From NCBI RefSeq assembly GCF_011075055.1, contig NC_058147.1, forward strand, positions 1,860,001 to 1,924,000: 64,000 bases of DNA, written 5' to 3'. This DNA comes from Mangifera indica (taxonomy: Eukaryota; Streptophyta; Magnoliopsida; Sapindales; Anacardiaceae). The position numbers and the translations under genes are program-made. This document shows, in pieces, positions 24,890 through 37,037 of this stretch. Below the pieces are notes generated by a model that was not told where the DNA came from, did not search any database, and worked only from the letters and a program-made list of their open reading frames with translations. Positions within the stretch are counted from its first letter, which is position 1. Every line of letters starts with the position of its first letter.

Positions 24890-25745
24890 CTCTTCAATGA
24901 TTTCAAACAGGTAATGCTCCTGAATATTCAAATAGTTTGACGCAAGCGTCTTGAAACCACTAAACAAGCAGTAGTACATGTGTAGACGGATATTCATTTG
25001 TCTTGGTCTTAGCAGCACTGGGTCAATAGGGCCCTTGTAATTAGTTGTCAACGCTACTAGTCACTCATCTCTGCTACTTGACTGCAACCCATCAATGGAA
25101 TTCAACAACCCAGAGATAGTCACCTGTATTGCCTGAGGAGGATTATCAACATCCTTGATGACTAATAGTCTGATATAGAACGATTGCTTGCACTGATCAA
25201 CAGCCTTCTCTAGTCAGGGTTGCATTGAACTTCTTTTAGTTCCAAATCATAATCATAGAAATTAAGATAAATAGCCATGGCAGCCACTAAGCTGGATTTC
25301 CCTGTGCCTGGTAGTCCACATAATAAATACCACTTTTCCAGCTATGAGCCTATCAAGATCATCAATCTATCTCTCTTTCATTTCTGAATCCATCGCTAGT
25401 GTTTTGCAAGTATCTGGGTGATCAACTATGATTGGACCACAGTAATGGGCGCCATTATAATCAACTGATGAGCTTAACTGCCTCCTTTTCTCCTTATTAT
25501 TTTTTTCCACTTCTTGAAGAACGTAGGATTTCCATATACTTTTAATGAAAACTTAGCTCAAATTACCTTTAGTTTCAATCTAGAAGCCGACCTTTTTCGT
25601 TCTTGTTGTTTTTTTATTGGTAAAGCCATCAAAGACCATTTCAACTTCACATACTCAACCAGTTGTTGATTCATATTAATAGTCACAGTCAAATTCTCAC
25701 TCTTTTGGTGGTTTTTTTTATTTCAAATTTTCAGCTTAAATTTTG
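24779..25745 (-). pseudogene. BCS1/AATP1-like AAA-ATPase pseudogene (copy 1)
   Basis: On the - strand, read from 25745 downward, the pieces follow the order of plant AATP1/BCS1-like ATPases. They are a region with ENLTVTINM and VKLKWSLMA; SYVLQEVEKNNKEKRRQLSS; DHPDTCKTLAMDSEMKER; Walker A GLPGTGKSSLVAAMAIYL (25291-25317 for GLPGTGKSS); LVIKDVDNPPQ at the Walker B site; GLLNSIDGLQSSSRDE; TTNYKGPIDPVLLRPRQM; and a C-terminal TPAEVTGELMKGADAEVALQ. In-frame stops are visible at 25367-25369, 25210-25212 and 25061-25063, and sequence is missing before Walker A. The 5' end is lost or unrecognisable. These genes normally encode membrane-anchored ATPases of mitochondria or ER. This copy cannot encode one. 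Confidence 0.88.
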
Positions 25746-26209
25746 TGTGTTGATGATGATAGAGTGGAGCACGCAAGTAGAGGTTGGCAGCAGAGATTGG
25801 ATGTTTGTTGAGAAAGAAACTAATTGGGAATTGTTGCTATGTAAGGTTCTAGTCTGGTTTTCGTTTGAAGAGGTTATATCTACTAAACTCTTTAGACCAA
25901 ACACTATAAAGGAAATTTTTATATTTGTGTTAAATGAAATTTTCCCTAAGAATTGAAAGCTGGCCGGCTTGTGTTGATTTATATTTAGCAGTGGATGCGG
26001 TTCAAGCTGAGGACCAAGAAGAGATGGGGTCGAGTTCAGGTTAGTCAGTTTGAAACTGAGTTCGGTTTATTCTAATAGTAAACTGTAACACAAGAAGAAG
26101 ACGAATCTTTGATGAGATGAGTTTCAATTTGATGATACAACAAAACATCAATTTCAAATCAAACTCAAGCATATTTGAATAGTCTCCACCAGTTGTATTA
26201 TATTAAATA
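25746..26209. other. spacer before fold-back element (copy 1)
   Basis: May hold degraded 5' remains of the AAA-ATPase pseudogene at its left side. The frame at 25663-25956 on the + strand is its antisense shadow plus spacer. Ends with TATTAAATA, the probable left target duplication of the fold-back element. Confidence 0.4.
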
Positions 26210-27000
26210 GGCCAAAGGACTATTTCCCACCCAAGATATGCTGTTTTTTTAAGTCTTTTCCTGTTAATTTTGAAAATCTCATTTATCCACTTGTGATCGG
26301 TTAAAATTAACGGTTTTTAAGGGTAAAATCATCGTTTTCTCTGTATTATTAAAAATAAACTTAAATTAGATTTTATTTTCTCCCCTAAATCCAAAAAACT
26401 AAGAATTTTTTTCAACTCAAGTTTTAAAAAACAACATTCTCACCCCTAGGGTTTTCAATTTTTCTGAGATAGTTTTTCGGCACTGTTTTTTTCTCTCGGG
26501 TGACCTCCAGGCAACGCTTCTTCCTCTTCGGTGCGGCCTCCTTCCGACAGTTGTCCTGGGTACGGTCGTGGACTAAGATGAGGTCTTTGTCGACGACGAA
26601 AAGTTTTCGTCTTTGACAAAGACCTCGTCTTCATCTCTGAATGAAGATGATTTGTCTTCGTCTCGATGAAGCACGATCGTCTTCGTCGACGATCATGTCC
26701 AGGACAACCATCGAAAGGAGGCCGCACCAGAGAGGAAAAGCGTTGCCTGGAGGTCACCGGAGTGGAAGAAATGGCGTCGAAAAACTAACTCCGAAAAATT
26801 GAAAACCCTAAGGGGGGAAATGTTGTTTTTTAAAACTTAAGTTGGGAGAAATTTGTTAGTTTTTAAAATTTTAGGAGGGAAAATGAGATAAATTTTTTAG
26901 GAGTTAGGGTTCTGTTAATTTTAACAGTTCATAGATGGGTAAATAAGATTTTCAAAATTAATAGGTAGAAACTTGAGAAAAACTGCATACTTTGGGTGGG
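26210..27000. mobile_element. fold-back element, truncated by the gap (copy 1)
   Basis: Same element as 60666-61471. It starts GGCCAAAGGACTATTTCCCA and stops at GGGTGGG, about 16 bases short of the end seen in copy 2. The self-complementary structure probably caused the contig to break here. Confidence 0.85.
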
Positions 27001-27500
27001 NNNNNNNNNNNNNNNNNNNNNNNNNNNNNNNNNNNNNNNNNNNNNNNNNNNNNNNNNNNNNNNNNNNNNNNNNNNNNNNNNNNNNNNNNNNNNNNNNNNN
27101 NNNNNNNNNNNNNNNNNNNNNNNNNNNNNNNNNNNNNNNNNNNNNNNNNNNNNNNNNNNNNNNNNNNNNNNNNNNNNNNNNNNNNNNNNNNNNNNNNNNN
27201 NNNNNNNNNNNNNNNNNNNNNNNNNNNNNNNNNNNNNNNNNNNNNNNNNNNNNNNNNNNNNNNNNNNNNNNNNNNNNNNNNNNNNNNNNNNNNNNNNNNN
27301 NNNNNNNNNNNNNNNNNNNNNNNNNNNNNNNNNNNNNNNNNNNNNNNNNNNNNNNNNNNNNNNNNNNNNNNNNNNNNNNNNNNNNNNNNNNNNNNNNNNN
27401 NNNNNNNNNNNNNNNNNNNNNNNNNNNNNNNNNNNNNNNNNNNNNNNNNNNNNNNNNNNNNNNNNNNNNNNNNNNNNNNNNNNNNNNNNNNNNNNNNNNN
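27001..27500. other. assembly gap of exactly 500 N
   Basis: A run of 500 unknown bases, a round number typical of a scaffolding placeholder rather than a measured distance. Left of it the sequence stops inside a hairpin element. Right of it the sequence starts inside an intron of a cyclin-T fragment. True gap size and even adjacency of the two sides are unknown. Confidence 0.99.
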
Positions 27501-27589
27501 TTCCTAGTTTGTGATCAAGCTAAGATTCAACTTTGAGTATTTCTTGTTGTCCTTTGTCTGATTTTGATATCTTTTGACTTGGATTGTAG

Positions 27590-28532
27590 GCTTTGCACAA
27601 CATTGTGTTTGCGGTACAAACCCCACTATATTCTGCTGTTCCATGTTTCTTGCTGCCAAATTTCAAAAAGTGAAACTTCCTGCACAGAAGGAAAAGTGCT
27701 GGTGGCTGGAGTTTGATATTTCACCCAAGCAATTAGAAGGTTTGTTGTTACTTTACCTACTCTGTCTAGTTATTTTTGTGAGGATAACTTTGACGGTAAA
27801 TTGGTTCACGCACATCCTTTTTTCTTTTCTTCCTCCAAAATCTTAGCATAACAATAGTTCTTTTAACTCTGGCTATTTACTTGAATGGCTTGTTTTCTTG
27901 CTCATTCCTTGTGTTTATGATTGCTTTCTGATAAGCTTCCTTTCTCAAACTTGTTCAGAGGTCATCCGCAGATGCTCAAGTTGTTAGAGCAGGACAGAAA
28001 ACAGACACTACCGCCTACACATGAAAGTTTCACTAAGTCTACAGCCGTAGCTGGAAAGATGAACAGTAGTCCACAATCCTGTATCTCAGACGGATGCTTT
28101 GCCATAAGGCAATCTAGCAAAGTAGCCATGTCCGAGAATGATGAGCGCAGCAAACCTCCAGCCTGTGGTAGAAAAGACATTTGTGTAAAAGAAGTTTTAC
28201 CATCTCAAACAAGTGATAGTGCTTCAAGTAGCATTGTCGAGGACGGGGAAGGTGATAGTCATCCTAGACATGTGGAATCTGATCATGACCCTGGCTGCAA
28301 AATTATTTCTGTTCACGACACCTATCGTAAGATTGATGCTATCCGAATTAGAGAAGCATTGAAGAGGAGAAAATTTGATGTAGCTGCAAACAGAAAGTTT
28401 GCGGCATCTATTAACCCTGAGATAGATGATGGCGAAGCCTGGATAGAGAGAGAGCTGGAAAAGGGAATAGAGTTGGAATCTGGCTCTTCCAAAAGGAAAT
28501 GGGGCAAGTCTTGTGAATTTCTAATACATTGA
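27590..28532 (+). pseudogene. cyclin T (CYCT1-like) pseudogene fragment
   Basis: Two exon-like blocks match the second cyclin box and tail of plant CYCT1 proteins. Block 1 (27590-27739) first reads [14 protein letters not shown], then loses 2 nt near 27633-27650 and continues in another frame with [20 protein letters not shown] and [10 protein letters not shown]. Block 2 (27959-28532) begins in phase (EV), loses 1 nt before 27970 and continues QMLKLLEQDRKQTLPP. It ends with YRKIDAIRIREALKRRK and WIERELEKGIELESGSSKRK, like the CYCT1 tail. Read in the original frame, block 1 meets a TGA within about 25 codons. Intact cyclin T partners CDK9/CDKC to phosphorylate RNA polymerase II. The 5' exons would lie in or beyond the N gap. 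Sequencing error at a contig edge is an alternative to real decay. Confidence 0.8.
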
Positions 28533-31500
28533 CCTCTGTCTGGGAAGTATAGTTTTCATTGAAATTTTAAGAATTTGAATTTTTAAATACTAGTTCATTA
28601 TAGTGATGATGTTTGTACAGTTTCCTAGTATAATGTCATTGACAAAATTATGTAGGCAGCATCTGCGATTTTTGTGTAATAGTTTAGCTTCAAATGTAGG
28701 ACAAAGTTTTGTGTTGGTCATTCCAATGATTTATTGAAAATGGAATTATTTCTCCTTTATTTGGAAGCAATTGCTTCAGGTTTTTTGAGTTGCATGTTTT
28801 GATATGGTAACTTGACTTTTTATATTTTCCATTCTCCAGGGACATACAGAAACAAACTCGTAGGGCTGCGTGGCTCACTTCTAGTGATTCAAAACCAGGA
28901 CTAAACTAGCCGTCAAACGAATCAACTAAAATCTGGTTAGTTTGACTGGTGATGGCAATTAGTCCAGTTCAATTGTAGGGCTATCGATATGTTGATTGGT
29001 ATGTAAAAGAACCTACCTAACAAAAATAATATTATATTCTATGGGGTCATAATTTAATTTGATTTAATATTATTTTAATATTTATTTAATCTCTTCTTGA
29101 TATTGCTTGCATGACTTTGCAAACATTGTCTACTAATAATAGCTGCCACATCGGACAACTTGAACTACTGAACCCTAAAAAGCGTTTGGTTTAAAAAATA
29201 TTTTATTATTAAAATTAAAAAATTATTATAAAAATAGATTACCATGAAAATAATTGAGTATAAATTTATACTATTTTGATAAAATTTAATAAAACTAAGT
29301 AAATATAAATAATTATTGTATTTAGTTAGAAGTAATAAAAGAATATTAATATATTATTTTACTTAAATACTTTTAGGTATAATTATTCTAAAATATCTTT
29401 TATATTATTTATTATATTAATTGAAAATGAGATTATTTTACTTTAAAAAAATTAATAAATTAGGACATAGTTATAATACAATTAATATTACTTTGATAAT
29501 CTTTTAACCCTAAAATGAAAATGATAATTAGATTACTTCTTAAATTACCTATTATATCACTATTGGAAATAGAATATTACTGAAATATTTTATTACTTAT
29601 AAACTAAACAAATAATGTAATTATAAATTAAATAAAGTAATATAAGTAATAAAAGATAAATTATCTGAATAATCTTTAATCTCTTCTAATCAAACATCCT
29701 TAACAATAATTTTAATATTTTTAATTGGAATACAACTTAATTTTTAGATACAATGTTCAAATAATAAAAGATTTGTTTTTAATTATTTTTAATTGGGATA
29801 AAATTTTTCTGCCATTCTTTTCGTTAATTTCACAAATCAACAGCAGTGATGTCTTTCTCAGGACCTTTTTTTTTTTTTTTATTTTAAATATATATATTTT
29901 TTAATTTTTTGTTGTTAGAACTTTTGACACTATAAACAGACATACGCATGGACGTCCACTTTTCCAAGTTATAATAGATAGAAAGCACGAGATCAGGTTT
30001 TCATCTTTGGAGAAGCAAAAGTAACACATATTCAGCTGGGCCAACGAAGTGGCTTGTTCGTAATGGGCAGCTGCAGCATGCACAGTGCCTTGAAAATCTG
30101 TCAACGATCGACCATACAGACAGAGGCAGACGCAGGCAGCAGAGGGGGTACATATATAACAGCATGAACAAAATGAGTAGCAAAATCTGTACCGTTGGTG
30201 GTGGACAATCTTGTATATGTTTGTGGCAGTGGTTGCTCTCTGAAACCAAAGCATAGGTTACAGAATAGCGAGGGAATCGCATAGAATAAGGTAAAAAAAT
30301 AAGGATTGAGTTGAGTGGTGTGGCATGGAAAGCAAAGCAAGCAAATAATAAAAAGCATGGCCGGCCCCCTAGTGTTGGATTTTGATGGCCTTAGCTTGAG
30401 AAAAGCATATATTCTCCGGTTCCAATGCCTTGTCTTCTTCTTAGACACCTTTAAATCCTGCAACTTTAGACCTCCTTTTAAGGGCTTTGCCAAAGTTTTG
30501 ACCTAAAGTTAACAACATATATTCATAAGGAAAAAGCACTATCAACTAATCCAATTTTAAATAATTGGAACCAAAAACTACATATTATTATTAATTTATT
30601 TTTATTGTAAGGTTGGATTCGAGTTTAATATAGTCTTAACGTGAACTGACTTGAGTTCTGTTCAAATTCATAAATATCATCAAAAGATAGTTGATTAGAT
30701 AAATAGTGTTATTTGCAAGATAAATAGTATTGACAGAAAGGAATTTGAATAGAATTATTAAACTAAAATTCTATCTCAAATTCAGTTCGAATCAAATTAA
30801 CTATGGAATTGACCATCCAACTCAACCCTAATTGTGAGAATGCCAAAATTTGCATACTGAAATGAGTGATGATCGATGTTAAACTCGAGCAAGCAAACAT
30901 TTTTCTAATTCTACGTGTGTGCTGAGTTCTCAACAGTTTAGCCAGTGATTCAGGTTCTTAACTAGTATGTGTCAAGAAAAAGAATTCCTAGCTTGATTTT
31001 GTGACAAGATATGTGTGCTTGTATATTTGGAATACTGAAATTTGTCGATCTTACTATCTTTTCAAAACAACAATTTTATTAAAGTTAGCATTTACATATA
31101 AAAAAGTAAAACAAAAATCCTGCAAACCTGATGTTTGTCAAAAGTCATCAGAATCTCTGGCTGCTAGCTAAGATATCACATTGGTGAGCCATATCTTTGA
31201 TGTACAAACGGATAGAAATTAATGGATTTAATTATCCTAATCTATGATTACGTAATTAAATAATTTTAAATTATAAAATAAAATAAATAATTAGACAAGA
31301 TAACTATATAATAATAAGTTTATTTGTACTCTTTAATACCCATAGTTGTAAATTTTGTTATTGCATGTCTCACTTTAAGATACGTGTTCCAAAATTTACG
31401 ATTGAATTTAAAGCTAACTCAACTTAGTGTTGTGTTTAATTCGAATTAAATTTAAGCTAAAACTTTAACTTGATAGTTTGATTCAAATTTAACTTGAATC

Positions 31501-33300
31501 CTCTTATAATAATATTATTTATTTTACTTATGATATTGTTTATCTAATTGATTATATTATATATCTTACAGATAATCCTCTGATAACATCTTTGATTAGT
31601 TTAAACAAGTTTGAAATAATCATTATAGATATGAGTTAAACTTAAGCTAACACATATTCAAATTTGTCGTGATTCAAATCCAACCCTATCAAACCATAAA
31701 GAATTGATTTCAACTAGCCCTATAAAAGAAATTTAATTTTTTTGTAAAAAGTATATTGGAAAATGGTACAACTTTACAAAAGTGTATGAATATGGTAAGA
31801 GCCACCCATGTACGGGGATTTTTGACCAAAGGATTGACTGGGTATGACTCGAAAAAGGGAAATAGTTTCGATTTAATGATAAGATGATGGACCCCTAAAG
31901 TGATCAATGATATCAATTTTGCTTTTGGGTTTATTGATAATAGTTAATTATGAAAACGATTTGAGTTAATTAATTTAATTTAATTTAATTTATTTACCCA
32001 AGAAAGATAACTATTGGAAATTAATTAGGGTTAGGCAAAACTAGGGTAATATAATATAATCCCCCTCCTTAAGCTTTTTGAATTCTTTTTATTTACATGT
32101 TAGTTAATCTTTCACCTTTGGTCTTGGTAAAACTTTTGTATTAATGATTGCTTTCTTGTATGAAACTTAGATTCAATGTTTTAGACTTGATGAAGACCTA
32201 GTCAAAGGAACAATATGTGACTCAATCCATTAAGCATATGTGTAATGTCAATATAATTTTACTAAAAATTTACAAAGGGTTTTAATCATATGATGTCATC
32301 ATGACATCAATATTATAGTCAAATCGGTTTGATTTAATGGTTAAATCTTAATTTGATATCATTCTTTCAATTAAACTTTAAGTTAAACCAATCAATTGCT
32401 AAAGCAGGTTTTAGTTATAACTCATGTTAGATTTATTTCGATCAGATTAGTTATTTCGATTTGAGTTTTAAAATATTTCTTAAATTATTTTAATTTGTCA
32501 TTAGAAATGAATATATAGAGGTTAAATAAGATTGGACTATCTCCCATTTTAGGAGTTTGTGACAATTTATGCAAAATTTGAAATGATCCTTAAGTCTATC
32601 TCTCTCTCTATCTCTTTGTTTTTATCATTTTTGAGACTATGTACATCCAATTTTGAGTATCCAAATAATGTATTATTATTTAAATATTTAATTATGTACT
32701 TAAATTGAATATATATAATATCTTTCGAAATAATGACCCTAATCACACTAGCAACCATGGTTTCTTAATTGCGTAATTAGTTTGATATTAAAAACATCTA
32801 TATTTTATTTAAATATATATTTGTTTTATTTTTCTGAACGAATCTTTTAGATCCATCAAAACGAGAGTACTAGATAAACATTTTATTGCAAATTGATGTA
32901 AGGGAAAGCAGCCTTTTTAATATGAATCTTGGAAGATAGTGAGACTAGGAAATATGCCAAAGCTGAAAGGAAAGATTAAAGAAAGCTATATCAATAAAGA
33001 AAAGAAAAAGCTTTGAAGAAGAAGAAGAAAAGGGAGAAAAAAATAGTTGAATATACAAAACATAATAAGGTGTGAGATGGATGGGCGTGCAGTGCAGGTT
33101 GAGTAAAAGGAGAGAAGAATTAAAAAGCAAAGTTTTTAGCTTGCCCATACTCTGTTCTTCTCACATTCTCCCATCAACTTTTCGACTGATGTGAACTTTT
33201 GTGGGGCTGATCAAATTATTATAGGGTTTTCTCGATGGAATTAATGACAGCTTAATTATACTTAAGCTATCTTATAACCCTCGTTATCTTCCTCTCTATC
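28533..33300. other. long AT-rich intergenic region (single copy in window)
   Basis: Apart from the MITE at 29180-29702, no gene is recognised. Degraded stretches rich in AATTTAACTTGAATC and TTGATTTAATGG-type motifs (30600-30840, 31390-31690, 32320-32480) resemble old transposon remains. Overlapping frames at 29901-30493 on the - strand have no family resemblance. Confidence 0.55.
29180..29702. repeat. AT-rich MITE-like element, GTTTG-ended family
   Basis: Begins near GCGTTTGGTTTAAAAAATA and ends AATCAAACATCC, whose complement is GGATGTTTGATT, so the tips form a short imperfect terminal inverted repeat. The interior aligns by eye with 660-1146. No coding capacity. The superfamily was not determined; hAT or PIF/Harbinger-type MITEs are likely candidates. 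Confidence 0.6.
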
Positions 33301-34460
33301 TCTCTCTTAATCACAAACGAACAACAAAGCATAAAGAGAGAGAGAGAGAGAGGTATGTTTCTTTCTTCAAGGCTTTATGTATTTATCTATGGTGGTCAGT
33401 GGCTAGTGAGGGTTTTTCAGACGTAAAAGTTTCCATTTTTTCATACAACACCATATTAACTCATCATTTAACCCTGTAATTTTCTCTCCTACTAGTATTA
33501 TATGTCTCTTTCTCTCTATTTACGATCCGTTTATATATTAATTTACTACTGATCATAACCCACACCCACAAGAGAGAAAGAGAGAGAAAATTTAGTAAGA
33601 TGGTGAAAAAGATAATACTTACAGGTGTATGTTACAGTTTTCTGTGCAAAAAATGGCTACAGCCTTCTAGGGTTAATGTCTTTTTGTTTGCCACTCAGGG
33701 TCAGGGATATAATTGATAAAATAGATGATCATATATATCTATATATTATTCACATTTCCCTCGGCCATCATTATGAGATTTTTGAATTCTAATTTCTGAA
33801 AGATGATAATAAAACTATTTATCTCACATTATTATACACATATTTGTAAGCTCTAACCCTAATGCACTATTAAAGCTTTCTCATAGTCATCTCAAGTCGA
33901 ACTTAAATAAAAATCAATTAAGCTAAATATGAATTCAAAATGATTAACTTGAGATCAAACTCAATGACCCTGATGATCCCATGAGCTCTATCTAACACAT
34001 AGGGTACAATGGAATCAAGACGATTGTAACAGATATTCATGTCAAGGGATAAGTGTGTAACTTGAACAAATAAAAGTTAAAACCCCACATCCACATGTGA
34101 TGTTCCACATATAAGAAAACTAACAATAGCTCTGTGGGTCTCAATAACTTCCTGAGATCAAACTCAATTTATTCAATTGGTGATGTGTTCATTAGCTACA
34201 AAACAAATAAACCATCACAGATAAAAATTGCATTCAATCCTAAGTTCATGCTAAGTAATATTTTTAAATATGATTCAGGAATTTAATTATGTTATTTTCA
34301 CATCTTCTTCTTCTTCTTTTCAATGTATTCCTTGTATCGGTGCTTCACACTACCAAATCAATGGCTCCATGATGCAATGTGATTCGAATCTGTCTACTTT
34401 ATTCTCCGATCTTTGCTTTAAACTAATTACATAATGGCGACCCCATTGATTCAAGAATTG
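33301..34460. other. UTR-like stretch and spacer before copy 2
   Basis: Pyrimidine-rich sequence, then (GA)n at about 33335-33352 running straight into GGTATGTTT, a good 5' splice-site match, as in a leader exon. A second purine-rich stretch near 33570-33600 precedes an ATG frame of about 40 codons with no recognised family. Nothing coding was identified up to 34460. Confidence 0.35.
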
Positions 34461-34729
34461 TAATATGATTTTCTTTTATGAATTTTAAATCAATGACATT
34501 TGAATCTCTTTACCCTGGACCCATCTCACTCTCCTGTTAAAGAAAAGATGAAGGAAAGAAATTACATCCAAAAATGTAAAATTGTTTTTTTCTTTTTTGC
34601 TTGTAAATGAAGCTTGACTGGACTTTGGCTGTCAAAGAGCTTCTTGTGACTTACGTTTGCTTACCAAATAAAATGGGCAAACCTGATAAGGAGAGGTTGA
34701 GGGTCAAGACAATTATGTTATCAATAAAG

Positions 34730-34856
34730 ATAATGTTACATACATAAACAATACGTACAACTAATGACATGTCATTATATAATTAGATAATTTTAAATTA
34801 GTGATAAACAATATCTAATCATATGATGACGTGTCATTGTTTATACACATAATTTT
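34730..34856. repeat. small AT-rich palindromic element (copy 2)
   Basis: Duplicate of the element at 270-396, with no difference noticed. Confidence 0.5.
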
Positions 34857-35119
34857 ATTATATCAATAAACTTATAGGCACTTATAATGAGTACCAATTT
34901 AAATATTAATGTTGATGTATTATTTTAAATTAAATATAATATAACATTTAATCATACAGTAACACATAATTATTGATACTAATAGTAAATGTCCATAATT
35001 TTGCTCAATATTATTAGGTTGCACATTAACAATGGCTAGCTATCATGCACTTGCCCATTTGGAATAACAAAAATCTCGGCCAATGCATTACTCTTTAATC
35101 TTCTAGACTTCACTCTTAG

Positions 35120-35608
35120 CAGATGGTTTGAGTAATATTTTATTACTAAAATTAGAATATTTTCTTAAAGATAAATTATTTAGAAGATTATTAGATATAA
35201 ATTATTATTATATTTGATAAAATTTAATAAGTATAAATAATTATTTGTTTGACTATATGTAATAAAATAATACTAGTATATTATTTTACTTAAATGTCCA
35301 TGAGTATAATTATTTTAAATTATTTTTTATATTACTTGTTATATTAATTGAAAATATGATTAAGTTTGTCCTAAAAAATTAATAAATAATAATGTAATTA
35401 TAATAAAATCAAGATTACATTGATAATATTTTAATATATAAGGTGGAGTTAATAATAAAATTATCTTTTATATTATCTATTACATCACCATTAGTAATAG
35501 AAGATTACCGAAATTTTTCATTACTAACAAACTAAACAAGGTAATATGAGTGATAAAAGATAGATTACCAGAATAATTTTTTATCACTCCTAAGCAAACA
35601 CCCCCTTA
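35120..35608. repeat. AT-rich MITE-like element, GTTTG-ended family (copy 2)
   Basis: Duplicate of 660-1146 but with more than ten substitutions and two 1-nt insertions, making it one of the most diverged parts between the two copies. Confidence 0.55.
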
Positions 35609-36589
35609 AGAATGACTTTGTCAAATTAACATATCAGTACATTTAATAATACTATATGTACTAATAATAAATACAAATATATGTGATTTTAAATTAAAAA
35701 TAAAATAACATTTAATCATATAATGAAATATAAATGTGTGTGCCCATATTTTTACACATAATTAGTGTACTTAGTATTACTCTAATAATTATTAGCTACA
35801 TAATTAAACTACTATAATATGTTATTTTCTCCTTTTCCTTGTATGTTTCTAGCCAAAATATAATGTATCTTAATCATGTTTCACATTTTTCTTAAAAGGA
35901 AATGTAAATTTCCCAATTTAATAAGGAACCTTCAAATCAGAGGCTTTTCTTTTAGAAAGCATGTGCTTTTTAAAACACATGATTAACATGATTCATACTA
36001 ATAAATCTTTGTTATTTCACATTAAAATTATTAGGCAGCATCATTGTAAGGAGATGATATACTAAACCCCGTAGGAATAGTTGAATCAATAAAATTATAC
36101 GTACCCAATTTTAAGTATCAAGTTAGGATTTAAATAATGTGTTATTATATAATTAATTGATTTTAAAATAAAAATAAAATAATATTAAACTATTTAATTA
36201 ATGTCATATACGTACCTATCTTAGTAAGTACTTAAAACTAAATGGCATTTAATTTTTTATTATATTTTATGATGAATCTTTTTTGACTGATTGAGCTGAT
36301 GATCATTCTTTATGTGGACAAAGTAAAGACCATTGCAACTTGTTTCTTAATTTTCTTGAGAGACTAGTGTGTATCAATTTGTGGGTCTTACTTCAATTTT
36401 ATCAATTTTCTGACGTGGAAAATGTAAAATTAATCAATATGATAATTGCTTCACTGGACAACATTGGAGAATGAAGTACTGTAGAGAACAAAGTTGCTGA
36501 AAATGAAAATATATTGAGGGAACTTGATGAACATGTGGGGGATGTATATGGATATAAAGAGTTAAAAGGGGGTGAGAGAGAGAGAGAGC

Positions 36590-36667
36590 ATGGTTGCTAT
36601 CATTTCTCTTCTCAGACCTTTGTTGAAAGCCTTGGGATTGAAGGCAGGGATCTTAATCATAACATAG
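36590..36667 (+). promoter_or_regulatory. upstream ORF (25 aa) in probable bHLH110 leader (copy 2)
   Basis: Same 25-codon frame as at 2127-2204, unchanged. The TATAAA candidate lies at 36553-36558. Confidence 0.35.
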
Positions 36668-37037
36668 AGGAAGTATAATCATCTTCCTGTAATTGCAGAG
36701 AGTGCAAAAAAGAGGAGAAGGGAGATGATACAAGTTTTCAGCCTCAAAAAGAAAAAAAAAGTGAGCCTGAAAAGAAATAAATAATTGAATTCAGAGAGAA
36801 GTATGGAGATTCAAGCTCTCTCTTTCTTTCTTTTGAAGGCTACTTTAAGATAGAAATTTGAAAGAGTAAAGAGGAAACTCAAGAAAAGTAGCTTGCTAAA
36901 AGCAAGAAGGTTTGTGGGAGTCACCTGAACTGTTTCTTTGAATAATAGTGAGAGATTCCAACAGCAAGCTGGGGTTAGTTAAATTTTAATTTCTCATCTT
37001 GGGATTTTCAAGCCTTTTTTGTTAAAAAATTATCATT

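Larger units (their letters stand above)
1..27000 (+). repeat. 27-kb direct segmental duplication, copy 1
   Basis: This stretch matches 34461-61455 base for base over nearly its whole length, in the same orientation. The offset drifts only between 34455 and 34464 because of small indels. It holds four gene models and two degraded loci. Its left edge coincides with the window edge, so the true boundary is not visible. Its right edge is the N gap, inside a fold-back element. Differences cluster in the first ~1.27 kb (about twenty substitutions and three 1-nt indels). I saw eight substitutions from there to ~6.5 kb, and then essentially only homopolymer or microsatellite length changes. This could be a false duplication in the assembly or a very recent real one. 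Confidence 0.97.

Noticed and set aside
26455..26757. 100-aa Arg/Ser-rich frame on the - strand (also 60910-61182)
   Set aside because: It lies within the hairpin arms and core of the fold-back element, and its sequence is a by-product of the repeats. No family recognised.
26973..27536. Frames made of unknown residues
   Set aside because: They read through the 500-N gap and carry no information.
30101..30493. 130-aa frame and overlapping frames on the - strand (29901-30493)
   Set aside because: Cys/Leu-rich, no domain, no intron signals supporting a gene, and not similar to any family I know.
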